Assembly: GCF_030704305.1 (NCBI RefSeq)
Contig: NZ_CP131935.1
Span: 3,720,001-3,784,000 of the forward strand
Length of the DNA stretch: 64,000 nucleotides
Direction: 5' to 3'
From: Massilia sp. R2A-15
GTDB lineage: Bacteria > Pseudomonadota > Gammaproteobacteria > Burkholderiales > Burkholderiaceae_D
Shown: positions 39,884 to 48,121 of the stretch, in pieces
How positions within the stretch are numbered: position 1 is the stretch's first letter
Layout: each line of letters opens with the position of its first letter
The notes under the pieces: generated by a model
What the model was told of the DNA's origin: nothing
The model's input: only the letters and a program-made list of their open reading frames with translations
The model's database searches: none
Translations under genes and position numbers: made by a program

Positions 39884-42280
39884 ATGTCTACACAATCCAC
39901 TCTTTTCGACGCCCCAGAAGCGCCAGCGGACGACATCGCGCCACCTCCTCCGCCGACCGAACCACCTCCGCCGCCGCCACCGCCGCCGGAAGACGACGGC
40001 GAGTCGCTGACGCTGTCGACCTTCGCCGAGCGCGCCTATCTCGATTACGCCGTCTCGGTGGTCAAGGGCCGCGCGCTGCCCGACGTCACCGACGGCCAGA
40101 AGCCGGTCCAGCGCCGCATCCTGTTTGCGATGAATGAACTGGGCCTGGGCCCGACCGCCAAGCCGCGCAAGTCGGCCGCCGTGGTCGGCGACGTGCTCGG
40201 CAAACTCCACCCGCACGGCGACCAGTCGGTGTACGACGCCCTGGTGCGCATGGCCCAGGACTTCTCGCTGCGCTATCCCCTGATCGACGGCCAGGGCAAT
40301 TTCGGCTCGCGCGACGGCGACGGCGCCGCGGCGATGCGCTACACCGAGGCGCGCCTGACGCCGATCGCGCGCATCCTGATGGACGAGATCGACCAGGGCA
40401 CGGTGGACTTCCAGCCGAACTACGATGGCTCCACCACCGAGCCGAAGACGCTGCCGGCGCGCCTGCCGATGGTGCTGCTGAACGGCGCCTCGGGCATCGC
40501 GGTCGGCCTGGCCACCGAGATCCCGTCGCACAACCTGGGCGAAGTGGCGCAGGCCGCCGTCGCCATGATCCGCAATCCGAAGATCAGCCACGCCGAGCTG
40601 ATGGCGATCGTGCCTGGCCCGGACTTCCCGGGCGGCGGCCAGATCATCACGCCGGCCTCGCAGATCGCCGAGATGTACGCGTCCGGCCGCGGCAGCATGA
40701 AGGTGCGCGCGCGCTGGAAGATCGAGGAACTGGCGCGCGGCCAGTGGCAGGCGGTGGTCACCGAACTGCCGCCGGGCGTGTCGTCGCAGAAGGTGCTCGA
40801 AGAGATCGAAGAGCTGACCAACCCGAAGATCAAGCTGGGCAAGAAGGCGCTGTCGCCGGAGCAGACCACGCTCAAGCAGACCATCCTCGGTTCGCTCGAC
40901 ACGATCCGCGACGAATCGGGCCGCGAGGCGCCGGTGCGCCTGGTGTTCGAGCCGAAGTCGAAGAACCAGGACCAGGGCGAGTTCATGCTCATGCTGCTGG
41001 CGCACACCTCGCTCGAGTCGTCGAACTCGATCAACCTGGTGATGATCGGCGGCGACGGCCGCCCGCGCCAGAAGGGCCTGACCGATATCCTGCAGGAGTG
41101 GATCGAGTTCCGCTTCGTCACGGTGCGGCGCCGCACCGAGTTCCGCATGTCGAAGGTGGACGACCGCATCCACATCCTGGAAGGCCGCGAGGCGGTCCTG
41201 CTGAACATCGACAAGGTGATCCACATCATCCGCAATTCGGACGAGCCGAAAGCGGCGCTGATCGCCGAGTTCCGCCTGTCGGACCGCCAGGCCGAGGACA
41301 TCCTCGAGATCCGCCTGCGCCAGCTGGCGCGCCTGGAAACCATCAAGATCCAGCAGGAGCTGGCCGATCTGCGCAAGGAAAAAGCCACGCTGCAGGACAT
41401 CCTCGACAACCCATCGACCATGAAGCGCGTGATCATCCGCGAGATCGAGGCCGACGCCAAGCAGTTCGGCGACAAGCGCCGCACCGTGATCGAGGAAGCG
41501 CAGCGCGCTGTGGCCGAGCAGAAGGTCATCGACGAGCCGGTCACCGTGATCGTGTCGGAAAAAGGCTGGGTGCGTGCGCGTACCGGCATCGGCCACGACG
41601 CCGCCCAGTTCACCTTCAAGGCGGGCGACGCGATGTACGGCGCGTTCGAATGCCGCACCGTCGATACGCTATTGGCCTTCGGCGACAATGGCAAGGTGTA
41701 CTCGGTGCCGGTGTCGGCGCTGCCGGGCGCGCGCGGCGACGGCGTGCCTGTCACAACGCTGATCGACCTGTCGGGCGGGGCGCGCATCCTGCACTACTTC
41801 GCAGGCAGCGCGAACACCCAGCTGGTGCTGGCCTCGTCGGCCGGCTACGGCTTCCTGACCAAGGCCGGCGACATGGTCAGCCGGCTCAAGGGCGGCAAGT
41901 CCTTCTTCACCCTCGACGGCGCGACGCTGCTGCCGCCGCGCGTGGTCGCCGAAAAAGCCGGCGCGATCGCCTGCCTGTCCGAGAAGGGGCGCGTGCTGGT
42001 GTTCGGCATGGACGAGATGAAGGTGCTCACCAACGGCGGCAAGGGCGTGATCCTGATGCACCTCGAGCCGAAGGAGACGCTGCTGGCGGTCCAGCCGATT
42101 ACGCAGAAGGGCGTGAACGTGATCGGCACCTGGGCCGGCGCCAAGCCGCGCGTGGTGGAGCTGTTCGCGTCCGGCCTGGAGCCGCACTTCGGCAAGCGCG
42201 CGCTCAAGGGCAAGCCGCTGGTGCAGAAGGTGAAGGCGGTCACGCTGGCGATGCGCACCACCGATTCCGACGCGGCGTAA
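39884..42280 (+). CDS. parC: DNA topoisomerase IV subunit A
   Basis: ParC is the DNA-cleaving subunit of topoisomerase IV. The 798-residue protein has the catalytic tyrosine Tyr153 ([11 protein letters not shown]), the winged-helix region with [19 protein letters not shown], and a C-terminal beta-pinwheel region (about 545-798). The position equivalent to E. coli Ser80 is Gln114, and Glu84 is Asp. I take this as lineage-typical rather than a resistance mutation. Unusually, residues 20-36 are a run of prolines ([19 protein letters not shown]) before the family's normal start [17 protein letters not shown] ribosome stall rescued by EF-P is expected there. Confidence 0.95.
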   Translation: MSTQSTLFDAPEAPADDIAPPPPPTEPPPPPPPPPEDDGESLTLSTFAERAYLDYAVSVVKGRALPDVTDGQKPVQRRILFAMNELGLGPTAKPRKSAAVVGDVLGKLHPHGDQSVYDALVRMAQDFSLRYPLIDGQGNFGSRDGDGAAAMRYTEARLTPIARILMDEIDQGTVDFQPNYDGSTTEPKTLPARLPMVLLNGASGIAVGLATEIPSHNLGEVAQAAVAMIRNPKISHAELMAIVPGPDFPGGGQIITPASQIAEMYASGRGSMKVRARWKIEELARGQWQAVVTELPPGVSSQKVLEEIEELTNPKIKLGKKALSPEQTTLKQTILGSLDTIRDESGREAPVRLVFEPKSKNQDQGEFMLMLLAHTSLESSNSINLVMIGGDGRPRQKGLTDILQEWIEFRFVTVRRRTEFRMSKVDDRIHILEGREAVLLNIDKVIHIIRNSDEPKAALIAEFRLSDRQAEDILEIRLRQLARLETIKIQQELADLRKEKATLQDILDNPSTMKRVIIREIEADAKQFGDKRRTVIEEAQRAVAEQKVIDEPVTVIVSEKGWVRARTGIGHDAAQFTFKAGDAMYGAFECRTVDTLLAFGDNGKVYSVPVSALPGARGDGVPVTTLIDLSGGARILHYFAGSANTQLVLASSAGYGFLTKAGDMVSRLKGGKSFFTLDGATLLPPRVVAEKAGAIACLSEKGRVLVFGMDEMKVLTNGGKGVILMHLEPKETLLAVQPITQKGVNVIGTWAGAKPRVVELFASGLEPHFGKRALKGKPLVQKVKAVTLAMRTTDSDAA

Positions 42281-42290
42281 GCGCCCGGAC

Positions 42291-42362
42291 GGGGTCTGGT
42301 CCCGCGGAGCGACGGGGACGCCGAGTCCCCATTTTCCCGCTACAGAACCAGACCCCGATCCC
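42291..42362. repeat. Pal27 long variant plus partial copy in a convergent gap
   Basis: 42291-42330 is the mirror image of the long variant seen at 7206 and 51155 (GGGGTCTGGTCCCGCGG, then GGGGAC...GTCCCC). A half copy ACCAGACCCC follows at 42348-42357. The partial copy is read as the last codons and is 8 nt from the stop of the LysR gene on the other strand. Confidence 0.85.
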
Positions 42363-43260
42363 CATCCACATGCGGCGCCATGATCTCGGCGATCCACTTC
42401 ATGAAGCGCTGCGCGCGCATGGCGACGTGGCGCCGGTTCGGGTACAGCAGCGTCACCGGCATCGGCGGCGCGCGGTAGTCATCCAGGATTGACACAAGCT
42501 TCCCCTGCGCGAGCAGCTCCCCTAGCCCCACCAGCGGCGCCTGGATGATGCCCAGCCCCGCCAGGCAGGCGGCCTGGTAGGCGTCGCTGTTGTTGACTGC
42601 GATCGACGCGGGAACCTCGACGCTGTGTTCCTCGCCGCCCTCGATGTAATCGAAACGGGCCGCCCGGCCGGCCAGCGCCGGCGCGTAATCGACCAGCCGG
42701 TGCGACGCCAGGCCGGCGGGACTGCGCGGCGTGCCGAAGCGCGCCAGGTAGTCGGGACTGGCGCAGTTAATCAGGCCGAAAAACCCGAGCGGCCGGGCGA
42801 TCAGCGACGAGTCGTCCAGCCGGCCGACCCGGATGATGCAGTCGAATCCCTCCTTCACCACGTCGACCCGCCGGTCGGTGCTCGAGAGCTCGACCTGCAG
42901 GCGCGGGTGGTCCTTGAGGAAGGCCGGCAGCTGCGGGATCACGATATTGCGCGCCATGGCGACCGGCATATCGACCCGCAGGCGTCCGCTCAGCTCCGCG
43001 GCGCCCTGGCGGAACAGCGTCTCGAGTTCTTCCATCTCATCGAGCATGTGCTTGCTCCGCTCGTAAAACGTGAGGCCGTCCGGCGTCATGTGCACCTTGC
43101 GCGTGGTCCGCTGCAGCAAGCGCGTGCCGAGCGCCGCCTCGAGCTGGCGAACCGCGGTCGATACCGCCGCCTTCGACATGCCCAGGCTGTCGGCGGCCTG
43201 CGTAAAGCTGGCCAGCTCCGCCACCCGCACAAAGATCTGCATCGTTTCCAGGCGATTCAT
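42340..43260 (-). CDS. LysR-family transcriptional regulator
   Basis: This 306-residue LysR-type regulator has an N-terminal winged helix-turn-helix (1-60: FVRVAELASFTQAADSLGMSKAAVSTAVRQLE) and a PBP-like effector domain (about 90-295). It is transcribed divergently from an SDR gene and should bind the inverted repeat at 43273-43295 to control both. A GGAGG site precedes the ATG at 43260. The final residues (GDRGLVL) and the approach to the stop are encoded by a Pal27 fragment, so the native C-terminus has been replaced or extended. The ligand is unknown. Confidence 0.9.
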   Translation of the reverse strand: MNRLETMQIFVRVAELASFTQAADSLGMSKAAVSTAVRQLEAALGTRLLQRTTRKVHMTPDGLTFYERSKHMLDEMEELETLFRQGAAELSGRLRVDMPVAMARNIVIPQLPAFLKDHPRLQVELSSTDRRVDVVKEGFDCIIRVGRLDDSSLIARPLGFFGLINCASPDYLARFGTPRSPAGLASHRLVDYAPALAGRAARFDYIEGGEEHSVEVPASIAVNNSDAYQAACLAGLGIIQAPLVGLGELLAQGKLVSILDDYRAPPMPVTLLYPNRRHVAMRAQRFMKWIAEIMAPHVDGDRGLVL

Positions 43261-43272
43261 GCTGCCTCCAAT

Positions 43273-43295
43273 ACTGTTCACGTAGAACGAACAGT
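43273..43295. promoter_or_regulatory. Candidate LysR operator in the LysR/SDR divergent gap
   Basis: Perfect 7-bp arms ACTGTTC (43273-43279) and GAACAGT (43289-43295) flank 9 bp, with a second inner pair GTTC/GAAC. The TTC-N9-GAA core fits a T-N11-A LysR box. It lies 13 nt from the LysR start, so it would suit autoregulation as well. Confidence 0.65.
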
Positions 43296-43377
43296 GTAAT
43301 CGCGGATTGCACCTTTGTTTCACCCGGTATCCACAATAAACTGGCCCCATCGCAGTCAAACCAAGGGGAAACCGATC

Positions 43378-44136
43378 ATGGCAAGCAAACTGGCAATCAT
43401 CACGGGCGGCAGCCGCGGCCTGGGCAAAAGCGCGGCACTGAAGCTGGCGCAGCAAGGCGTCGACGTCATTCTCACATATCACAGCAACGAGGCAGCCGCG
43501 CATGCGGTGGTCACCGAAATCGAGGCCGGCGGCGCGCGTGCCGCGGCCCTGCGCCTCGACACCGGCGACGTCGGCTCGTTTGCCGCGTTCGCGCAACAGC
43601 TGCAGCAGCTGATGGCGGCAAAGTGGCAGCGCGACCGCTTCGATTTCCTGGTCAATAACGCCGGCATCGGTATCCATGCACCCTTCGCCGAGACCACCGA
43701 AGCGCAGTTCGACCAGCTGTTCAACATCCACTTCAAGGGCGTGTTCTTCCTGACCCAGCAACTGCTGCCGCTGATCGCCGACGGCGGGCGCATCGTCAAC
43801 GTGTCCACTGGCCTGACCCGCTTCGCGCTGCCTGGCTATGCGGTCTACGCGTCGATGAAAGGCGCGGTCGAAGTGCTGACCAAGTACATGGCGAAGGAGC
43901 TGGGCGCGCGCGGCATCGCCGTCAACGCGATCGCGCCGGGCGCCATCGAAACCGATTTCGGCGGCGGCGCGGTGCGCGACAACGCCCAGCTCAATGGATT
44001 CGTGGCGTCGCAAACCGCGCTGGGAAGGGTCGGACTGCCGGACGATATCGGCGGCGCGATCGCCAGCCTGCTCGGTGAGAACAGCGGCTGGATCAATGCT
44101 CAGCGCATCGAAGCGTCGGGCGGGATGTTCGTCTGA
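43378..44136 (+). CDS. Short-chain dehydrogenase/reductase (SDR) family oxidoreductase
   Basis: This 252-residue NAD(P)-dependent oxidoreductase has the classical SDR set: cofactor loop TGGSRGLGKSAALKL near residues 9-23, NNAG, catalytic Ser in VNVSTGLTRF, and YASMK as the YxxxK pair. The C-terminus ends in SGWINAQRIEASGGMFV, typical of FabG-like classical SDRs. The ATG at 43378 has AAGGGGAA upstream; the longer frame lacks support. It is probably regulated by the divergent LysR protein. Substrate is not predictable. Confidence 0.9.
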   Translation: MASKLAIITGGSRGLGKSAALKLAQQGVDVILTYHSNEAAAHAVVTEIEAGGARAAALRLDTGDVGSFAAFAQQLQQLMAAKWQRDRFDFLVNNAGIGIHAPFAETTEAQFDQLFNIHFKGVFFLTQQLLPLIADGGRIVNVSTGLTRFALPGYAVYASMKGAVEVLTKYMAKELGARGIAVNAIAPGAIETDFGGGAVRDNAQLNGFVASQTALGRVGLPDDIGGAIASLLGENSGWINAQRIEASGGMFV

Positions 44137-44141
44137 TGTCA

Positions 44142-44248
44142 GGGGGCAGGTCCGCCGGACCTGACCCGGGGGTTGCCGCGACAGCAAGCATTTCGTCGAA
44201 TCGGAGTGCGGCACCAACACCGGGGTCAGGTCCGCAGGACCAGACCCC
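44142..44248. repeat. Two Pal27 copies in a convergent gap
   Basis: The 44142-44168 copy is of the fully paired type (GCAGGTCC...GGACCTGACC, GCC loop). The 44222-44248 copy is of the standard A-A type. They are separated by 53 nt and lie 3' of both flanking genes. Confidence 0.9.
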
Positions 44249-44252
44249 AAAC

Positions 44253-44281
44253 AAAAAGGACAGCTCGCGCTGTCCTTTTTG
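44253..44281 (-). terminator. Terminator after the Lys/Ala/Glu-rich exported protein gene
   Basis: AAAAAGGACAGC pairs with GCTGTCCTTTTT around a TCGC loop (44253-44280). It has T-runs on both strands and lies 20 nt past the minus-strand stop. Confidence 0.9.
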
Positions 44282-44300
44282 TTTTACCGCGAAGCCCGGA

Positions 44301-44786
44301 TTACTTGGCTTCGGCTTTCTTCGCGTCGGCAGCCGCTTCAACTTTCTTTTCGGTGGCCTTCGAGTGAGCGATGGTCTTTTCCTTCTTCGCTTCGACAGCA
44401 GCCTTCTCGGCTTTTGCGTCGGCTTTGGCCATGGTCTTCTCGGCCTTCATGTCGGCCTTGGCAGTCTTCTCTTCGGCCTTGGCTTCGGCTTTCATCTTGT
44501 CGTCCGGTGCTGCCTTGGCGACGTCGGCGGCTGCCTCGGCGTGCTTCTTCTGTGCCTTGGCGTGAGCCTTGGCTTTCTTCGTTTCAGCTTTCACAGCTGC
44601 CTTCTGGGCTTTTTCGTCGGCTTTCGCGACATCCTTGGCTTCAGTGGCTTCGGCCTTCACAACCTTCTTGTCGGCCTTCGCATCCGCCTTGACCACGGCA
44701 GGAGTGGCTGGCGCGGTGGCAGGAGCCTGGGCGTACACCGAAGTAGCGAACAGACCGGCGATCAGGGCAGCGAGTACTTTATTCAT
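44301..44786 (-). CDS. Exported Lys/Ala/Glu-rich helical protein
   Basis: This 161-residue protein has a clear Sec signal peptide (1-20, TSVYAQ). Residues 34-161 are almost only Lys, Ala, Glu and Asp in a KAEAKAEEKTAKADMKAEK-like pattern, which predicts a long charged helix or coiled coil. It is not a DNA-binding H1-type protein because it carries both charges and is exported. Similar low-complexity exported proteins are found in related betaproteobacteria without an assigned role; an envelope-spanning or desiccation-related function is possible. Strong terminators and a separate upstream region mark it as monocistronic. Confidence 0.75.
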   Translation of the reverse strand: MNKVLAALIAGLFATSVYAQAPATAPATPAVVKADAKADKKVVKAEATEAKDVAKADEKAQKAAVKAETKKAKAHAKAQKKHAEAAADVAKAAPDDKMKAEAKAEEKTAKADMKAEKTMAKADAKAEKAAVEAKKEKTIAHSKATEKKVEAAADAKKAEAK

Positions 44787-45038
44787 GGTGAAAATCCTTT
44801 AGTGATAAGTGGGGGAGCATCTGGGACGTTGTGGGCCAGGCCTTCGCAGGCGTCAGTCCGGCGTCTTCTTTCATTTCTCGTCCAAAACTTTCGTTCAGGA
44901 ACGATGACAGAATATGACGTTATAACAACGGGATCTGTACGCTACCGTACACAATCAAGTCCTGCTGTTATGCACTCAACGGCCCGCCTAACGCTCCGGT
45001 TGACACAAACATTCCGCTCCGCCACCCCCACATATCGG

Positions 45039-46454
45039 CTACTTTCGCCCCGGCGCCCGGGCGTAGAGGTCGATTATCGTGCTGATCGCGTCCTGGCACA
45101 CGTTACAGAAAGTTTCACTTCTGTCGAACATGATGCACTGCATCTCCGGACGGTAGTAGCCCTTCGCCTCGTAATTGGCCCCCTCGAACGCGCCCACCTG
45201 GTGCTGGTGCGGCGCCTTCGAGAACAGCGCCCGGGTGTGTTCCAGGTCCTCGCGGAACAGCGCGCTCATTGCCGATTCCGGACGATTCTCCTTGCGCAGC
45301 GCCGCGCGGCGGGCCTGGTAGGCGCGCGAGTACTCCTCGTACTCGGCTTTCGGCCACGGCGTCGGCAGCGGGGTGCCCGCCTTGACGAACTTCTTCCATT
45401 TCAGCTTCGCCGGGTCGCGCAGCGCGGTCGCATTCGGCTCCCACGGTTCCATTCGCGCGCCGCTCGACTGGTACGCCACCGGCGAGGTGTAGTACTCGTC
45501 GGCCAGGCCGGCGAAATGATGGCCGAATTCGTGCACGAACAGGTAGTTGGCCCAGTCGTTGCTGGCCGCCGCGGTGCTGAACTGGCCGAAGATGCCGCCG
45601 CCGCCGTAGGTGTCGTTGTTGACCAGGATTTCGATAAACTCGTACGGCGCGTACTGGGCGATGTCGCGCAGCGCGCGGTTGTCGAGCGTGAGCACATAGC
45701 GCTCGCTGCCGAAGATGTCGTAGCGGGTGCCCAGCGCCGACGCATGGTGCACGCCGGTCGAGGGCCGCGTCACGCCGGACTCCGGCGTCGGCACCGCCAT
45801 CGCCCACACGTTGAAGTCATTGGCGCGCTCGCGGAACGGCGAGACCTGGAACAGGTGGTCGGCCAGGCGGCGCGCGTCGGCCTCGAACTTCTTCATGTCG
45901 GCCGCGGTGTAGCCGTCGCCCAGCACCAGCAGGTCGACCTTTTGCGGCGACGGACCGCTGACCCGGATCGGGATCGGCTGCGCCGGCGCCGGCGCCTGCT
46001 TGCGCACGACATCCGGCGCCTTCGGATCGACGTCGGCGCTCCACACCACGGAAAACTGGTTGCGTTCATCGCGCTTGAGGATGCGCACGCGCACCGGCTT
46101 GCCCTGATCCGGGAAGCGCACCGACTCGTGGAAGCCGCGGCTGGACTTGTTGGCCTCCTCGGTGCTGCGCCACTCGCCGAAGATGGTCGAGAAGCCGCGC
46201 GAGTACAGCAGGTCGCCGGTCTGGGCGTCCACCACTTCGACCTTGTTGTTGCCGCGGTTGGTGGTGTCGATGTTCTGCGCGAGGTCGCCGGGCCAAGGCA
46301 GCGGCTCGACCAGCACGCGTTCGATCGCATAGCTGTCGGACAGCGCATTGCCGGTATGGAGGTAGTCGACGCGGATGGTGGCCGGGGCCTGGGCGTGGAC
46401 GGCCGTGGTGACGGCCAGCGCCAGCGCGCCGGCCAGGAATCGAATCAGGGACAT
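45039..46454 (-). CDS. Exported M64-family metallopeptidase
   Basis: This 471-residue secreted peptidase of the IgA-peptidase M64 family has a signal peptide (1-22, AVHAQ). An N-terminal M64_N domain (about 25-150) precedes the catalytic domain, with zinc motif HEFGHHFAGLADEYY where HExxH ligands and the downstream Asp/Glu fit the family. PQKVDLLVLGDGYTAADMKKFEADARRL is another conserved block (line broken here: VDLLVLGDGYTAADMKKF). Near the C-terminus CNVCQ and a Cys in MQCIMFD suggest disulfides. A Pal27-like repeat at 46501 lies between it and the upstream cyanophycinase gene. The two may share transcription. Confidence 0.88.
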   Translation of the reverse strand: MSLIRFLAGALALAVTTAVHAQAPATIRVDYLHTGNALSDSYAIERVLVEPLPWPGDLAQNIDTTNRGNNKVEVVDAQTGDLLYSRGFSTIFGEWRSTEEANKSSRGFHESVRFPDQGKPVRVRILKRDERNQFSVVWSADVDPKAPDVVRKQAPAPAQPIPIRVSGPSPQKVDLLVLGDGYTAADMKKFEADARRLADHLFQVSPFRERANDFNVWAMAVPTPESGVTRPSTGVHHASALGTRYDIFGSERYVLTLDNRALRDIAQYAPYEFIEILVNNDTYGGGGIFGQFSTAAASNDWANYLFVHEFGHHFAGLADEYYTSPVAYQSSGARMEPWEPNATALRDPAKLKWKKFVKAGTPLPTPWPKAEYEEYSRAYQARRAALRKENRPESAMSALFREDLEHTRALFSKAPHQHQVGAFEGANYEAKGYYRPEMQCIMFDRSETFCNVCQDAISTIIDLYARAPGRK

Positions 46455-46500
46455 GCTGCTCCTCGCGGATTAAGGTAGAGCAGCATTGTAAAACTAAAAA

Positions 46501-46527
46501 GGTGTCAGGTCCGCAGGACCAGACACC
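46501..46527 (+). repeat. Pal27 copy with compensatory arm change
   Basis: Outer arms are GGTGTC and GACACC instead of GGGGTC and GACCCC. Both arms changed together, keeping the stem. The A-A mismatch and GCA loop are unchanged. It lies 7 nt past the cyanophycinase stop. Confidence 0.92.
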
Positions 46528-46533
46528 CTCCTT

Positions 46534-47787
46534 CTATTCCTGCCCGCGCACCTCGGCGTAGCCAGGCCGCTCGTTCTTGTACTGGTACAGCGGCAGCCGG
46601 ATCTGGATCGGCCGGATGTCGAGTCGCACGTTGTACACCGAGACGTTCTCGGTCAGGTCGGACGTATATCCCACGCTGTCGCGCGCGCGGCTGAAGCGAA
46701 ATTCGAAGCCGAGGTCGGGCTGCACGCTGCGCGGACTGCCGAGGGTCAGGCCGATCGCCTCGGGCTGATCGCTGTCGATCAGCTTGCCCATCAGGTCCAC
46801 CACCGTCGCATTGCCCAGGATGTCCGCGTTGAACAGCGGCTCGCGGTAATACGGCTTGGCCGGATCGAGCTTGCCGGCGCGCTTGTCGGGCGACGGCGTG
46901 AACTCGCCGCTGGCGATGTTGAAGCGGTCGCCGGTGTCGAGGTAGCTGACCTTGGCGTTGGTCAGGTTGAAGGCGCCCGGCTCGGTGCTGGCGCTGTGCA
47001 GGTCGATCACGAGCGCGCCCTTGTAGCCGATGATCTCGACCTCGCGCGTCGGCCCGACCACCATCGCGGTGTTCTCGTCAATGCCGAGGCCCAGCTTGTA
47101 GCCTTTCTTGAGCATCGCCGGCAGCATGCGCGCGAAGCGCCCGCGCACCAGCAGGTGCTGGTCGACGAACACGTCGTCGCCGATGAAGCCCAGGCCCGGT
47201 GCGATTTCATGGCCCTCGGCCACGCCCTGCTTGAGCGTCGCCAGCACGGTCTTCGGCTCGTCGAACATGGTGCTGCTCATGATCGCCGCGCCGGCGCTCG
47301 ATCCGGCAATGACGCCGCCGTTGCGGTACATCTCCCACAGCGCGTCGAGCACCAGCGAGTTGCTGCCGTCGGGACGGCGCAGCGCGCGCGTGATGCGGCC
47401 CTGGTCGCCGCCGGCGAAGTAGGCGCCACCGGCCTTGCGCACCGCCGCCGCCAGTTCCGGGTCGTCGGCCGCCGCCAGGTAGTCGGTGCCGGCCAGCTTC
47501 ACCGCGACCGGGATGAAGAAGGCGTCGGCGCCATACGCGTTGAGCATCGCCATGTTGAACTTGGCCGCCGCCTCCGGGTTGGCCGAGGCCGATGCGAACA
47601 CGGCGATGCGCGCGCCCTCGCCGCCGGCCAGTCCGACGATGCGGCTCCATACCGCGCCATTATCCGGGCGCAGCGCGCCGCCGACGATCACCAGCGAGCC
47701 TTTCGGCGCCACCGGATCGCCCGCCTGCGCGAACCCGCCGAACGCCAGGCTGGCCAGCAGCGCGGCGCGGACCAAGATCGTCAACAT
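46534..47787 (-). CDS. Exported cyanophycinase (peptidase S51)
   Basis: Cyanophycinase hydrolyses the arginine-aspartate storage polymer cyanophycin to beta-Asp-Arg. The 417-residue protein has a signal peptide (1-22, GFAQAGD), which marks it as the extracellular type that degrades polymer released by other cells. The catalytic serine is in GSSAGAAIMS, and the fold markers GSLVIVGGALRPDNGAVW and AYFAGGDQGRITRALR are present. A C-terminal region (about 280-417) extends past the catalytic domain. The ATG at 47787 has GGAAGGAAGC upstream. A strong terminator sits between the start region and any upstream promoter, so the gene is probably controlled by attenuation. The flanking genes also concern acyl- or amino-acid compounds. 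Confidence 0.88.
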   Translation of the reverse strand: MLTILVRAALLASLAFGGFAQAGDPVAPKGSLVIVGGALRPDNGAVWSRIVGLAGGEGARIAVFASASANPEAAAKFNMAMLNAYGADAFFIPVAVKLAGTDYLAAADDPELAAAVRKAGGAYFAGGDQGRITRALRRPDGSNSLVLDALWEMYRNGGVIAGSSAGAAIMSSTMFDEPKTVLATLKQGVAEGHEIAPGLGFIGDDVFVDQHLLVRGRFARMLPAMLKKGYKLGLGIDENTAMVVGPTREVEIIGYKGALVIDLHSASTEPGAFNLTNAKVSYLDTGDRFNIASGEFTPSPDKRAGKLDPAKPYYREPLFNADILGNATVVDLMGKLIDSDQPEAIGLTLGSPRSVQPDLGFEFRFSRARDSVGYTSDLTENVSVYNVRLDIRPIQIRLPLYQYKNERPGYAEVRGQE

Positions 47788-47800
47788 GATGCTTCCTTCC

Positions 47801-47829
47801 AAAAAAAAGGGTGAGCAGTTCGCTCACCC
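47801..47829 (-). terminator. Intrinsic terminator in the cyanophycinase leader (candidate attenuator)
   Basis: On the minus strand GGGTGAGC, a 5-nt loop, GCTCACCC and eight T's form a textbook terminator that ends 14 nt before the cyanophycinase ATG. No gene on this strand lies upstream for it to terminate. An upstream GCGCACCC could pair with the 5' arm (7 of 8 positions) as an antiterminator. This supports attenuation, or a small RNA ending here. Confidence 0.75.
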
Positions 47830-47916
47830 GACGGCGTCGCACGGCGCATGGCCGCTGCGCAGGGTGCGCACGCCGGCTGGCGCTGCGGCCACGGACATCC
47901 GTGTTAGTCGGGTCAT
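47824..47916 (-). CDS. Putative leader peptide upstream of cyanophycinase
   Basis: This 30-codon frame starts at 47916 (MTRLTRMSVAAAP...) and stops with a TGA that lies inside the 5' arm of the attenuator stem. Arg is at residues 3, 6, 17 and 20, and the GCGCACCC candidate antiterminator overlaps Arg17. The arrangement resembles leader peptides in translation-controlled attenuators. The ribosome-binding site (AAGG, 2 nt from the ATG) is poor, and the length could be chance. The rest of the divergent gap (47917-48121) shows a hairpin-plus-T7 tract near 47942-48000 and no other supportable gene. Confidence 0.35.
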   Translation of the reverse strand: MTRLTRMSVAAAPAGVRTLRSGHAPCDAVG

Positions 47917-48121
47917 AGCCTTAACCAATCATACTCGTTATCAAAAAAACACGGCGCAAGGCTGATCGTATCCAGCATACCTATCCATGCCTGCGGCGGC
48001 TTGCCGGTGCGCAAACGACGTGGGCTCAGCCGTGGAGGCCCGGCCCGGGATTCGTATCGGCTTGTCGTTACGCTAATAGTTATGCCACACTGTGCCTTCG
48101 TCATCTGTTACCGCGCACACC

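Noticed and set aside
40223..40225. Gln114 in ParC at the position of E. coli Ser80 as a quinolone-resistance mutation
   Set aside because: The whole surrounding motif [17 protein letters not shown] reads as the normal sequence for this lineage, so it is not evidence of a selected change.
44936..44951. TGTACG-CTAC-CGTACA palindrome upstream of the exported Lys/Ala/Glu-rich gene as an operator
   Set aside because: The inverted repeat is perfect but single and short, with no regulator nearby and no clear promoter; too weak to annotate.
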